Shown piece by piece: positions 29,201 to 42,700 of a stretch of DNA of 64,000 nt. Position 1 is the first letter of the stretch, and each line of letters starts with the position of its first letter. The notes under the pieces were generated by a model. The model ran no database searches. It was not told where the DNA came from and saw only the letters and a program-made list of their open reading frames with translations. The position numbers were made by a program, and so were the translations under genes. This stretch comes from Megalobrama amblycephala (taxonomy: Eukaryota; Chordata; Actinopteri; Cypriniformes; Xenocyprididae): positions 10,185,623-10,249,622 of the forward strand of contig NC_063053.1 of assembly GCF_018812025.1 (NCBI RefSeq), in the 5' to 3' direction.

Positions 29201-30041
29201 TTCTTCTCCTCTCCACATCTCTTTATAAAGCTAATGAGTCTGAAGGAGGGGCCGTCCTCCTCACTGTCAGTAGGATTTGACTAATATGTGGATGTATTCA
29301 GTGTGCGCTAAATGGTTTTACTGCTTAATATGGTGAATTTATGTGTGTTAGAAACAATTGCTGATCCTTGTTTCCATGATTTATATGATCGTTGAAGTCG
29401 TATGTGTGTTTTCAAGCCCCTATAATTTACTAGTGTTGCCATGACAACTATTTAAAGGTGAAGTGTCTCATTTCTGTTCCACTTGTGGCACCAAACACAA
29501 CAAGCCATATTTGAACTCATGAACATTCTCATTCAGTTAAGGAGTTTAGGTTTAAACAGTCTTCTAATAGTGTGCAACTGTTGGGTTCCGGAAGTAAAAA
29601 CTCCATTCATTTTCTCCATAAGGAAATTGATTTTGTTAAGAGTGACCTACTGTGAGCAAGGCGGTTGTTAATCCATGGTATTTGCTTCTGCTGAAGTTGT
29701 CAGCCTGCATTATTTCAACTTATTTTTAAAATGATTGTGTTTAACAGTTGAATTCCTGGTGGAAAAACTATATTGCCCATGATGCTGTACAGAAAATTAC
29801 ACCAATCAGAGAGTCGAAAAAAAACAACACTCTCCAAAATAGCTCTTTAGCTCCGCCCACTCCCTGCGAATGATATATATATATCAAACATTTCAGTATT
29901 TTGAGAGCATAGGGAGATGGACTCAATTACGTCATTCGTAATTGAATGATTACGTCAATTACGACAATTACGTCATATTTTTTTTTTTTTTTTTTTTTTA
30001 TATATGCATATTTTGCAATAAACATAAAATATGTTTTGAAA

Positions 30042-30124
<83 letters not shown>

Positions 30125-30230
30125 TTAACATTTGTAAATTAGTTGTTTTAGATTTCTCCGTCGTTTTTAATTTGATTATGCTATTCACAATGCTTCATGG
30201 GATTGTAGTTTTTTTCCCTCACTAAAACCG

Positions 30231-30299
<69 letters not shown>

Positions 30300-31416
30300 T
30301 TGCAAGAAAAAGTTTGTGAACCACTTTCAGAATCTGTGAAAATGTGAATAATTTTAACAAAATAAGAGAGTTCATACAAAATGCATGTTATTTTTTATTT
30401 AGTACTGTCCTGAGTAAGATATTTTACATAAAAGATGTTTACATATAGTCCACAAGACAAATAAAATAGCTGAATTTCTTAAAATAACCCCGCTCAAAAG
30501 TATGTGAACCCTTGATTCTTAATACTGTGTGTGGTTACCTGATGATCTACGACTGTTTTTATGTTTTGTGATGTTTGTTCATGAGTCCCTTGTCTGTACT
30601 GAGCAGTTAAACTGAGCTCTGTTCTTCAGAAAAATCCTCCAGGTCCTGCATAATCTTTGATTTTCCAGCATCTTTTGAATATTTGAACCCTTTCCAGCAG
30701 TGACTGTATGATTTTGAGATCCATCTTTTCACACTGAGGATGACTGAGGGACTCAAACACAACTATTAAAAAAGATTCAAACATTCACTGATGCTCCAGA
30801 AGGAAACACGATGCATTAAGAGCCGGGGGGTGAAAACTTTTGGAATTTGAAGATCAAAGTAAATTGTATTTAATCTGTTTTCCGGAAAACATGCAAGTAT
30901 CTTCTGTTTCTTCCGAAAGGCAGTACTAAATTAAAAATATTGATATTTAAACCAAATAAGAAAAATTTGGACATCTTCATCCTGTTCAAAAGTTTTCACC
31001 CCCAGACTCTTAATGCATCATGTTTTCTTCTGGAGCATCAGTGAATGTTTGAACCTTTTTTAATAGTTGAGTTTGAGTCCCTCAGTCATCCTCAGTGTGA
31101 AAAGATGGATCTCAAAATCATTCAGTCACTGCTGTAAAGCGTTCAAATATGCAGAAGACGCTGGAAAACTGAAGAATTTTTGGGAGCTGGAGGAATTTTC
31201 TGAAGAACAGAGCTCAGTTTAACTGTTCAGGACAAACAAGGTACTCATGAACAACCATCACAAAACATAAAAACAGTCATGGATCATCAGGTAACCACAC
31301 ACAGAATAAAGAATCAAGGGTTCACAAACTTTTGAGCGGGGTTATTTTAATAAATTCAGCTATTTTTTTGTCTTATGGATTATATGTAAACATCTTTTAT
31401 ATAAATTATCTTACTC

Positions 31417-31447
<31 letters not shown>

Positions 31448-34400
31448 CTTCCAGTATAAATACACTGTTGCACTCTATACTCATCATAACACAGATAGCC
31501 CCGCCCAAACTCTATTGGTTGAGGCAATGTGTGGCCCGGGCCGTTCAATCAAAAAGATTGTATTATATTTGGTGCAAAAGAAAGTGAGTGCTAGTAAAGA
31601 AGAAATGCATACATAACTTGAGACGGCGGAAAGGAAGAGTCCAGTTGTAGTCTGAGACACGTGTGTTCAAGTATAATGTGTTGTGGTGAAATAATATTGT
31701 TTAGGTGTTTGTGGGCTTGTAGTGTGTTAAGTGTTACTTTCACTAATTGTTTAGCAGTACATGTGTTAGTACAGTTTGTGGTTACGTGTGTTTGTGTCCG
31801 TCTGCAGGTTCAGGCCACAGATGCAGATCAGGGGGAGAATGGAAGAGTACTGTACAGGATTCTCTCCGGTAACTATTCTTTTCCTGATATTGCACGTCAA
31901 TGCCTTGATCAGATGCGCTCCTGCTATGTACTATACTAACTAACCAACATTATTGCACTATATAATGTAAAAAAAATACAAATAAAAAAAAGCATTTATA
32001 GAGCAATTATAAGAAAATCTTTTTAGAAAAATATTTTGAGTATTTTCAGAATGTTTATGGATAACATCTATGGTATACTGTAAACATTGCCACAATGCTA
32101 TGTTAATTGTTATAAAAAATATAGATTTCCTTATTTCTTTCTTTTGGCTTTTGTGGTGAAACATGACTATACTTTACATGTTTAGACAAATAGAGACAAA
32201 CCCTGCCAGGTGCATAAAATATCATTATTGTTTTCAAATTTGGGCTTCATGTGGAGTACTACGTCAGAGTTCGGCAGTATGGCTCATGTGTGTGTGATGT
32301 CTGCTCTCCATAGGAAACAATGGCCAGTTTAACGTGGACAGTCTGTCTGGGCTCATCAGCAGAGGAACTGTGGCTCTGGACAGAGAGACGCGCAGCTCTC
32401 ATGTGCTGGAGGTGGAGGCCTACAACAGTGACCAGGGCAGCATGCGCAGCTCTGTCAGGGTGTGTTTGTGTGTGTGATTCTGGTAAACTCTACTTTGTGG
32501 GGACAAAATGTCATGACATTTTTGGTCCCCATGAGGAAAACATCTTATAAATCATACTGAATTATGTTTTTTGAAAAGTGCAGAAAGTTTTCTGTGAGTA
32601 GTGTGTTTAGGGGTAGGGTTAGGGGATAGAATATACAGTTTGTACAGTACAAAAATTGGTGTAGTGTAAATGCAATCTAGCCATTGTATCTGTATTCAGA
32701 GATCAACATCACACAAAACCAACGATTTTGGACCCATTTGTCTCTTTTTACCATTTTGATCACTTGTATTTTTATTTGCAACCTCCTCCACCTCCTCATT
32801 TTACGAGATTTGAAACACGTAGCCTCGCGACTGAACATGTTACATGCACAAATAATGTCTGACAAGGAACAAGAAACACTAGGGCTGTCTGAAATTGCCC
32901 CCTATACCCTTAAATAGGGCAATATTTGAGGGGACAGCCATTTGTAGTGGTGTCCGAAACCATAGTGGATGATATTAAGTGCACTCATTCACTCCCACAA
33001 TGCACTGTTATAACAAGTGTCCAACTGATGTACGCTCAACGGCTAGAGAATACCCATAATGCACTGTGAGAGTCATGCGGCGAATGAATTCCTGAGTCTC
33101 GCCAGAAGATGGCGACCACGGCTAAATCATTCCTCCATCAATTTTTCGTTCCGCGCTGGTCCAATGTGGCTACAGCGTAATATCATACAGGTATAAATTC
33201 CTTTTTTAGTAATTATTACATTTTTTAATTAGGATTTATACATAGTTTCCAAGTTCAAGATAAAAATTTTCATCTTACCTACTGGAGCTGCCAGTTTGCT
33301 AAGTTTCAAATGATTATTAAACAGCAAGCACTCAGTGTCCGAATTCACTCACTCCTTTTTATGAGTGGTCTACATTAGTGGGGTATTGTAGGGAATAGTG
33401 AATGAGGGTACAGGGGGTGATTTCGAACACAGCATAGGACTACATATACACAAGGGGTAACAAGATAACACAGGGCAACAATAGAGACAGAGCACATTTA
33501 GGCCACGCCCACACTGCGGGGGAAACAATCCATCCGTCTCCATTGACTTTGTATTGCGTGAAGCTGCCTCCTTGTCATTTCTGACTTATAACAAAAAACA
33601 ATGTCTAAACACTGCCATGTGACAGGGTGTACAGCAAACATGCTAAAAAACCCATAACTAAGTTTTTATAAGCTACCGAACCGTAAAAACCAGCCTTTAA
33701 TGAGACAACAGTGGATACAGGCAATAAGACGTGAAGTATCAGCAGGAAGAATGGGTCAATTTTGGGATCCTGACACTCAGTATGCCTACGTGTGCAGTAA
33801 ACATATTGTCAATGGTAAGTGAAATATATTTATATATTAAGTCAGTTTTATATGTTATATTTCCTGTCTGTGATTACGTTCCCCTCCAGTGGGCGTAGTT
33901 CTCAAGGGTTTTTTTTAGCTTGTTTGCTGTACACCTTGTCACATAGCAACTTTTAGACATTGTTCTGTTTTTTGTTATAAGACAAGGAGGCAGCTTCACA
34001 CAATACACACCCGGTGGGTGTGGTTTTTAGATTATGATGCGTGTCGCTCTGTATCTATTAACAGTAATCGACAAGAAATATAACTACAAACATGACACTC
34101 AGGAAAGGAAGTAACTTTAAAGTCTAAACACAACACAGGGAACACGTAACATGGACATAACAAATATTTTCTACAAAAAAATGATATATAAGTTGACCAA
34201 AACATATTCCTGAAGTCATCCTGAAGCTTTCAAAGAGACAACACACAATAAAGATTGTTTTATATGGATTTATTGGTATTTATTCTTGCTATAAATGTCA
34301 TGTTTATTTCTAGAATTAAAGGAAGTATTGAATATAATGTATATGCGTGTGTAGCAGTATATGTTTGTTGTAAATCAGACTGATTGTGAGTTTGTGCTGT

Positions 34401-37400
34401 AGGTGATTGTGTACGTAGAGGACGTCAATGATGAGTCTCCAGTCTTCACTCAGTCGCAGTACAATCGTCTGGGGCTCAGAGAGACCGCTGGGATTGGTAC
34501 ATCTGTGGTAGTGGTCCGAGCTACAGACCCTGACACAGGTACACAAATAACTCAAACACACTATGCATGCATTTCCTCTCTTCTTGCCCTTTGTAAATGT
34601 AGCTTTCTGTGTGTGTGGACCACACTAGCTCACTGAGGAGACAAATTTGTCTTTTACAGAAAAAGTATAGGAACATCTACGATCGCTAATATTGTGTATT
34701 CTTAACACTTCTCCTTTATTATTTTTATACTGTTTGACTACCGCAGCTAAGTGTGTGTCATACACTTAACATGGCTCAAGCTGTGTTGGATTTTTCCATT
34801 AGTTCTTAATGCCAAAACAATACCACAACATTTCTGTTGCACTTCTGCTTGTGTCCGTTACTGCTTCCCTGATTCACTTCCTCATGGAGGATGTCCAGCG
34901 TGGCATAGGCTGGACAGACGTCTTCCCATCTGCATCTTTATAGGTCTACGGCTCAGAGTGCAGTGTGCTGAAGTTCGGACCTGTAGATACTGTAGATAAA
35001 TTGATGAACTGCAATCAAGCTGCGTTTTGAAAAAGTATTCAGCTTCATTACCAAGCTAGTAACCAAATGTAACTACCTTGGATGACTAAGAGTGCCACTT
35101 GAAAATATAATAAATTATCAATGTAGTGATTATAAAAAAATGTAAAAAATAAATAACTTTTCAAATTGATGTTTAATAAAATACAGTTAAATGTAACAAT
35201 AAATAATATGTTTATTAAATGTATTAATTTTTTAATGTAACTTTTTTACGTGTGACAACATACATTAATTAAATAAACAGTTTTTAATTTGTCTATTGTT
35301 AATTTAAAAGTGATTTATCTATTTACATTTTTAATTGATGAGAATGTATTCCTTTTTTATTTTTTTAATTGGCACACCATAGAAATTAACAGTGGGTATT
35401 AATCAAAAACATAGATTTAATGTCATTTTTATTATTTAATAAAACTAAATTTATTTAAAATACAATTCAAAAATTTGAGGTTTTTATAAAAACATTTTAT
35501 AAAGAAGTCTCTTATGCTCACTAATGCTCAGTAAAAACAACAGGAATATTTTGAAATATTATTAAATTTTAAAATAGCTGTTTTCAATTTGGATATATTA
35601 TAAAATATAATTTATTCCTGTGATGGCAAAGCTGAATTTTCAGCATCATTACTCCAGTCTTCAGTGTCACATGATCCTTCAGAAATCATTCAAATATGCT
35701 GAAACATTTCTTATTATTATCAAAGTTGAAAGCTGTTTTTGCTTAATATTTTTGTGTAATTTCTTTCAGGATTCTTTGATAAATTGAAACATCAAAAGAA
35801 CAGAATTTATTTAAAATAGAAATCTTTTGTAACAATATAATTGTTTTTCTGTTGCTTTTGATCAATTTAATGCATCCTTGCTGAATAAAAGTATTCTTGT
35901 TGAACTTTTGTTTTTTAGGGGATGGGGGTGCTGTGGCATACGCTCTGGTCTCTGGTTCTGACCGTAAATTTGAAGTCGATATGAGTACGGGTCTAGTAAC
36001 CACTGTGGATTACTTGGACTATGAGACCAAAACCAGCTATTTAATGAACGTCTCAGCCACAGATCAGTCACCGCCTTTCCACCGCGGCTACTGCACCGTT
36101 TACGTCACTTTACTCAACGAACTGGACGAAGCCGTGGCCTTTCTATCAGCCGGTTACGAGGCATCACTGAGGGAGAACATCGCCACAGGAACGGAGGTAG
36201 TCCAGGTTAAGGCACAGTCGGCCGATAACCTGAACCAGCTGACGTACCGCTTTGACCCCGACACCTCACCTGCTGCTCTGGCGCTCTTTAAGATTGACAG
36301 CATCACGGTGAGGAAACTCGATACAACTGAATAGATGGTTCTGGTTTGAGAGTATCACTACTGAGTTTGGCAATTATATGATGTGAACTGTCACACCAAG
36401 AGCGATGTGACAAAGTGATGCAAACACAACTCAAAAAGAATAACATTGTATGTGTCACAAATGACTCAGAAAGCATGCAGCTTCAGCTGTTTTCTGGCAT
36501 AGCTAGCAATACAAATATAGTACTCTCAGATCCCTATAACACATTCATTGTGCTTAAAGTTCTTTCAAAAATGAAAATTCTGTCATCATTTACTCAAACC
36601 TGTATGAATTCTTTTCTTCTTCTGAACACAAAAGAAAATATTTTGAAGAATGTGGGTAACTGAACAGTTTCTGGTCCCCATTGACTTCCATTTTATATAT
36701 TTTTCAAACTATTGAAGTCAATGAGGACCATAAACTGTTTGGTTACCCACATTCTTAAAAATATCATCTTTTGTCATTCAGGTTTAGAACACATTGAGGG
36801 CGAGTAAATGATTTTTTTTTTAATTATTATTATTTTTGGGTGAACTATCCCTTTAAATCCATCCAATTCAATTTCCCCTCTCAAAATCAGTGCAGAAAAT
36901 GTGGAAAAACACCTATCACTAAAACAAAGGATATTTTTTCTCTCGCCTGGAATTGAAGAATGAAATTGAAACATGCAATGTCTTTATGGAATGCATCACC
37001 TTAAAGCTCAAATCTTATTGGTCGGTGAGTTTTCTTGCATGGTGAACAAAAAAATCAAGCTAGACAGTGAGGGAAAAAATGTCAATTTCTTCATGCAATG
37101 GAATGAGCTTCATTTTACAGCTTGAAGCCTCCTTAGATGTGAAATGTCCATATTTCCTTCCCCTTGTGTGTTTAGAATAATTTTTTGGCTCATTTGTTTA
37201 TAATTTCAGCTAACACTATAAGTATAATAATAATCTCAGGTCCATTTAACACATTGATTGTGCTTAAATCCATCCAATTTAGATCAATTTAGTCATGTGA
37301 CACACATGACACTAAATCTTTAATCTTTTATTGGTCAAGCTAGACAGTAGCGAAAATTGACAAAATAGGTTTATTTTACCAGCTTTGAATCTGACTGGAC

Positions 37401-39572
37401 TGTCTCACTTTGGTCAAAATGATTCTAATTTAATTCAGTCTAAAAAGATTTTGTTAATTTCTCTACCTGGATTATGTCAAATAATAAAGGATTGTGTGTG
37501 CTCTACAGGGCCGTATTTCTGTGACGGGACTGTTGGACAGAGAGCAGGGGGATTCATACACTCTCACTGTTGTGGCCGATGACGGAGGACCCAAGAGAGA
37601 CTCCACTGTGGTAATGAGTTCCTCCCTGATCTGTTCAATCTGTAGGTCAAACTCAATATGGCCGTGTTTGTTAAAGTAAATTTGAAATGCATGACTAAAA
37701 ACAGGATTATATCCAGCAGCTAGAGTGATAGTGATGTGAAATGTATATGACAGTATGATTTTGATATACCATATAAACATCTGATTTAACCTGTTGTATT
37801 CTCTTTTTTCCTGATTTCTTTCTTGATGCACATTTGTAGAAGGTAAATGAGTGATTCTTTGTCATCGAATCATTCTTAATGCAACAAATGTTAATATTCT
37901 GTCAAAAAAAATTGTAACATCTCATGTTCCACTGCTTTGTACTTTTGACAGGTGTCAATCACGATTCTCGACGAGAATGACAACAGCCCAGAGTTTGACA
38001 TCACTTCAGATTTGTCGGTGTCTATTCCAGAGGACACACCCATTGGGCAGAGAGTTGCAGTCGTGTTGGCGCGGGACAAAGACGCTGGAAGAAACGGACT
38101 GGTGAGGGAGATATACTCAAAACACTGTGAAATGGGTTGTCAATCATTTGTAACCCCGCCTCCATCACCCTCTTGTTTCTTTTAGGTTAATTTCACCTTG
38201 ATCGCGGGGAACATGCAGGACGTGTTTAAGATCAACACAGCCAATAACACGTATGGAGAGGTTTATTTGAATGCCCGTCTGGACCGTGAAGCCGTGGACC
38301 GTTACCTGCTAAAAGTGAGAGAGACACTGGCTCTGTACCAAACTGTAGTGACTTCCTAGATATCATTTTATATCATACACATGCTCCCTACACTATATAG
38401 TGGTTTCAAAAGGCATGTTATATTAGAAAATAATAAGTTTCAGTAGGGATCAGTAGGATTTTCTTTAAAGAAATTAATAATTTTATTCAGCAAGGATCCA
38501 TTAAATCGATCAAACGTGAAAGTAAAGACATTATCTGCTTATTTTTTTTTTTTATTTCAAATAAATGTTGCTGTTTTCATCTTTCTATTTATAAAAAGAA
38601 TCCTGTATCAGAGTTTCCACAAACATATTAAGCAGCTGCAGCACTGTTTTCAACTAATAATAATAATAAGATTATTAAAAATAATAAGAAATGTTTCTTG
38701 AGCAGCAAATTAGCATATTAGAATGATTTCTGAAGGATCATGTGACACTGAAGACTGGAATAATGGCTGCTGAAAATTCAGCTTTGCCATAACAATGAAA
38801 TAAAATCACATTTAAAAATATATATATATAAAAAAAAAGAAAACAGCTATTTTAAATTTTAATAGTATTTCACAATATTATAGTTTTTTTCTGTATATTT
38901 GATCAATTAAATGCAGCCTTGCTGAGCATAAGAGACTTCTTTCAATAAGTCACTTTGACTAAGAGCATGTCTGCCGAATTCCTAATAACTCCAGCAGACT
39001 GTGCCGTACATGTTTTGCGTGACTTTGTACATGTTTCCTTGTACAGTTAAGTATAGTATGTTTTGCATAATGCATTCTGAGGGATATGTGTATCTGTTTG
39101 CTGAAGTTCACATGAATACCTGTGTGTGTTTGGATCAGGTGCGGGCGACAGATAATGGTTCCCCTCCGAGGTTCACAGATGTGTCACTCACAGTGAATAT
39201 TCTGGATGTAAACGATAACCCTCCCGTGCTGCAGAGCCCTCGTGGATACAACGTCAGCGTCAGTGAGGTCAGAGCCACAGAACCCTTAAACCAGTGATGC
39301 CATCAGCACCCCAGGGGATTCTGGGTGTTAATCATTCAAATGTTTGCAGGAATTATGTCAAAAGAAAGAAATGCTTTGTCACTCAACCACTCTGTCAGAG
39401 TAAAATAAAAAAAAAATAAAAATAATATTACATAATATATGATTTTTTTTTTAAACTATAAGCAAATTTTACTTATAGTTTAAAAAAAATCATATATTAT
39501 GTAATATTATTTATTTATATTTCTAATTTATACTTATAATTTATTCTTATTATTAATTATATTAATTTTATT

Positions 39573-39623
<51 letters not shown>

Positions 39624-39662
39624 TACAAACAAATAATATATTATTTAAAACTTTTAAATATT

Positions 39663-39740
<78 letters not shown>

Positions 39741-42700
39741 ATGTGTATATTATAAAAATATAAATTTATTATTATTATTTTTTTAAATGTATATTTAGGA
39801 TTTATTTTAACTTATTATTATTAATATATTATTATTATTTTAGAAATATTTAAAGATGGGTATAGTAAGAATGTTAAAGTTTGTTAATATGAACATAGGG
39901 ACTTTCACACCCGAGGAACCTTTCATAGTTCCTAGAACTATTGGCTGAAGTACCCGGATTTTGTCGTGTCCACACCGCAGCAACTAGGAACAATTTTAGT
40001 TCTAGGAACTACTTTTGGGGGAACTAAATTAGCTCCTACTTCAGAGTAGGGTCTAAACCAGCACTGTAGGAAGTATCAATGACATAAGTGTATGTTGACT
40101 GGTCAAACGAATGCCGGCACCCGGCATTTTTAAAAAGCTGTGTAAAAGAACATGGAAAACAGGGATAATGGCATTTACCTGTTGTCTGCAGGGTTGTGTT
40201 CTTTTCTCTGCCCCGATGATATGTAATACTGAAAGTTGTCATCGTCTATTAGCCCCACTTTTTGCTCTTTCGGTCACGTAAATTATGCATTTACATTCCA
40301 TCTCCGTTATCACGAAACCCACGACACACAACAAACACAGCTCCGATCACGGCATCCTCCATTTACCGTTTTTTAGCATTCGTAAATGCCGCGCTTAAAG
40401 ACACCACTGTCGACCGATTCAGAGTTCCTATTACCAGTGCCAATGCAAACAGGAACATGGCCTGGGGGAGAAATTAGTTCCTGGGGAACTATCCTAGTGG
40501 CTAGTTCCTATAACTATTCGGTGGGAAAGCCCCTCTTATTATATTTGAATTATTATCATTTAGATATATTTTAAGATTGTGCTAGTAATAATGTAAATGT
40601 TAGTATGACTTTTTACCAATATATAACAAAATAATACTGCATATATGTGTTGTTTTAGAATGTGGGGGGTGGTACATCAGTCCTGCGTGTCATAGCGACG
40701 GATCGTGACATCGGACCCAACGCCATGCTGTCGTACTACATCACCGGTGGGAATCAGGACCTGACCTTCAGAATGGACCGTATGACGGGAGAGATAGTGA
40801 CCCGACCGTCACCCCCTGACAGAGAAAAACAGCAGCGGTACACGCTCACTGTGACTGTGGAAGATGACGGCACGCCACCTTTATCAGTAAGTGTGGGTGT
40901 GCGTTAACTGCCTGTTTTTCTTTGTAATCTTTCATCAAATTAATCTCCATCTCTAATTTATTGTTCTTTTTTCTTGACATTACCAAGGCCACATGGGTGG
41001 GGGAAAATAGTATGATAACCTACATTTTATGATCCAATCAGATCCCAATGGATCAAGCCCCACCCCTTACATAAGTACAGCTTCTTGTAAACAGTTTCTG
41101 CAGCTGCTTGTAAACAGATTTTGACTGTTTTTTTTCCCCCTTTTTCTTTTGACACTAAACATAAGATACTAAGCTTGCTTTTTTAAAAGCCAGTCTGAAC
41201 AACCAAACAGCAAAAACAGGAAACCACAACTTGCCTTATTTTTGAAACAGGAAGTTGCACTCTTAAGAGCTCGTTGATTCCTGTTGTGAACCTCACAGCG
41301 GTCTGGGTTTCATCAAGTGTGACTTTTGGGCCTCTAGTGTCTGGATCCACTTTCTAGAGCTGTATCTCAGATGCTGAATTCTCAAAAAGCAACAGATTGA
41401 AACTAAATTTAGGGATATGTTGACTTTCAGACGATTCCAATTAAATAGAGAGATGGTACACTTATTTGAACAACAGAAGAGGCCAGTTTCATCTTAGTTA
41501 AGAAAGTATTTATTTTTAGTAGATTTTGGGCAAGTTTCCCATAATAGTTTAGAGGCCTCGTCACCCGTCAGTTGACCGTCTGCTGTTGAAGACATTATTT
41601 ATTGCATAAACACGGCACAAGGACTCAACTCTCACTAGAACATTTTATTTATCTGTATTTTCATACAAAGAAACATAAGCAAATGGAATCAGCAGTTGTG
41701 TCACAGCATCGTCACTGGAGCTACATATACGGTGCTACCTTTGTACAGGCACATGTGCAACTTCAAATGTTAAAAAAAAACCTGGTAAAGTGGCGTATTT
41801 ATCAGCATATTTACAATGTGGATTTGCAATCATTCACCAACAAATCTTTCATTCATACACAAAGCAAAGTGTATAACAAAGCACTCTGTTTGGCAGTGGA
41901 TTTAAACTTTTAAGCTTCCTGAAAATATTGACCAGTTCTTTGCTTTTTATTTTATTTTATTTTTTTTTATTTAATTGAAAATGAATAAACACTCTCTCTC
42001 TCACTCACACACACACACATATATACAAATATATCAGATAAAAATTCAGTACAAAAGATATAAAAACTTCTTTTATGAGCCCTCAGACCCTTAAAGCCAC
42101 AGGTGACGTAGGAGATGTAAGAGAGTGGCATTGTGTTCAATTGCCACCGATGCAAAATTACCACAAAAAACTGCACTCATTCTGACAGAATGCATCATAC
42201 ACGCTACATATATCATAAAAGCACCACACTCACCACGAAAGGGTTTAAAATAGCCCATCGTTTTTCAACAGGTCTAACGGTGAGTGTACTGAGAACATCC
42301 CTTTTCCTCCGACACGATGCAGGTGCTGGTCCCAATCTGGGTCCGTTACATAAAGACACTCATTTTCAAAAGTAAAATATGTTTTAAAACTTTGAAACAA
42401 ACTGTCATGTGCATCATCATTCAGCTCTCCAGTCAATGAAAAAGCAGGCCAGTTCTGAGATCTGCAGTTTCCCTGGCCGAGCACCAAATCTGGGACCAGC
42501 ACCGGCACCATTTCAGTGGTAAAGTGATAACTGAGTCCTTTGGCAGTATTGGAGTATTGAGCAAGTAGGTATTTAGAAAGTACTGAGATGGGTAAAACAG
42601 GAGTAGATGAGGTATTAATACATCCCTGACCTCTAGAAGAGAGCAGATGAATAGAATGATTCAGTGGAAAAGTGAGATGAGGATGGGAATAGACAGATTA

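Larger units (their letters stand above)
20001..31807 (+). other. 11.8-kb cdh23 intron hosting the C10orf105 orthologue
   Basis: Second largest intron in the window. It contains the antisense gene at 22878-23318, a composite transposon (21113-22877) with a nested foldback, the element at 24700-25663, a CGGTAAA-type repeat at 25670-26385, foldbacks at 27096-27944 and 30295-31418, and long (AT)n tracts. 20060-21100, 23340-24600 and 28440-29930 contain no gene that I can see; 23960-24260 is A-rich with AAAACTAAAA words. Confidence 0.7.
32460..34402 (+). other. cdh23 intron with three repeats
   Basis: Holds a GTCCCCAT-type unit (32481-32660), a MITE (32882-33433) and the THAP fossil (33500-34030). 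34031-34402 has nothing recognised. Confidence 0.7.

Noticed and set aside
29942..30379. Open frames of alternating Y and I on both strands
   Set aside because: Translation of (TA)n tracts.
39427..39507. Short hairpin resembling a microRNA precursor
   Set aside because: Arms are pure AT-rich low-complexity sequence in a microsatellite region, so it is not a credible microRNA.
41602..41913. 103-codon plus-strand frame
   Set aside because: Antisense to the presumed vsir 3' untranslated region, lysine- and histidine-rich without motif.
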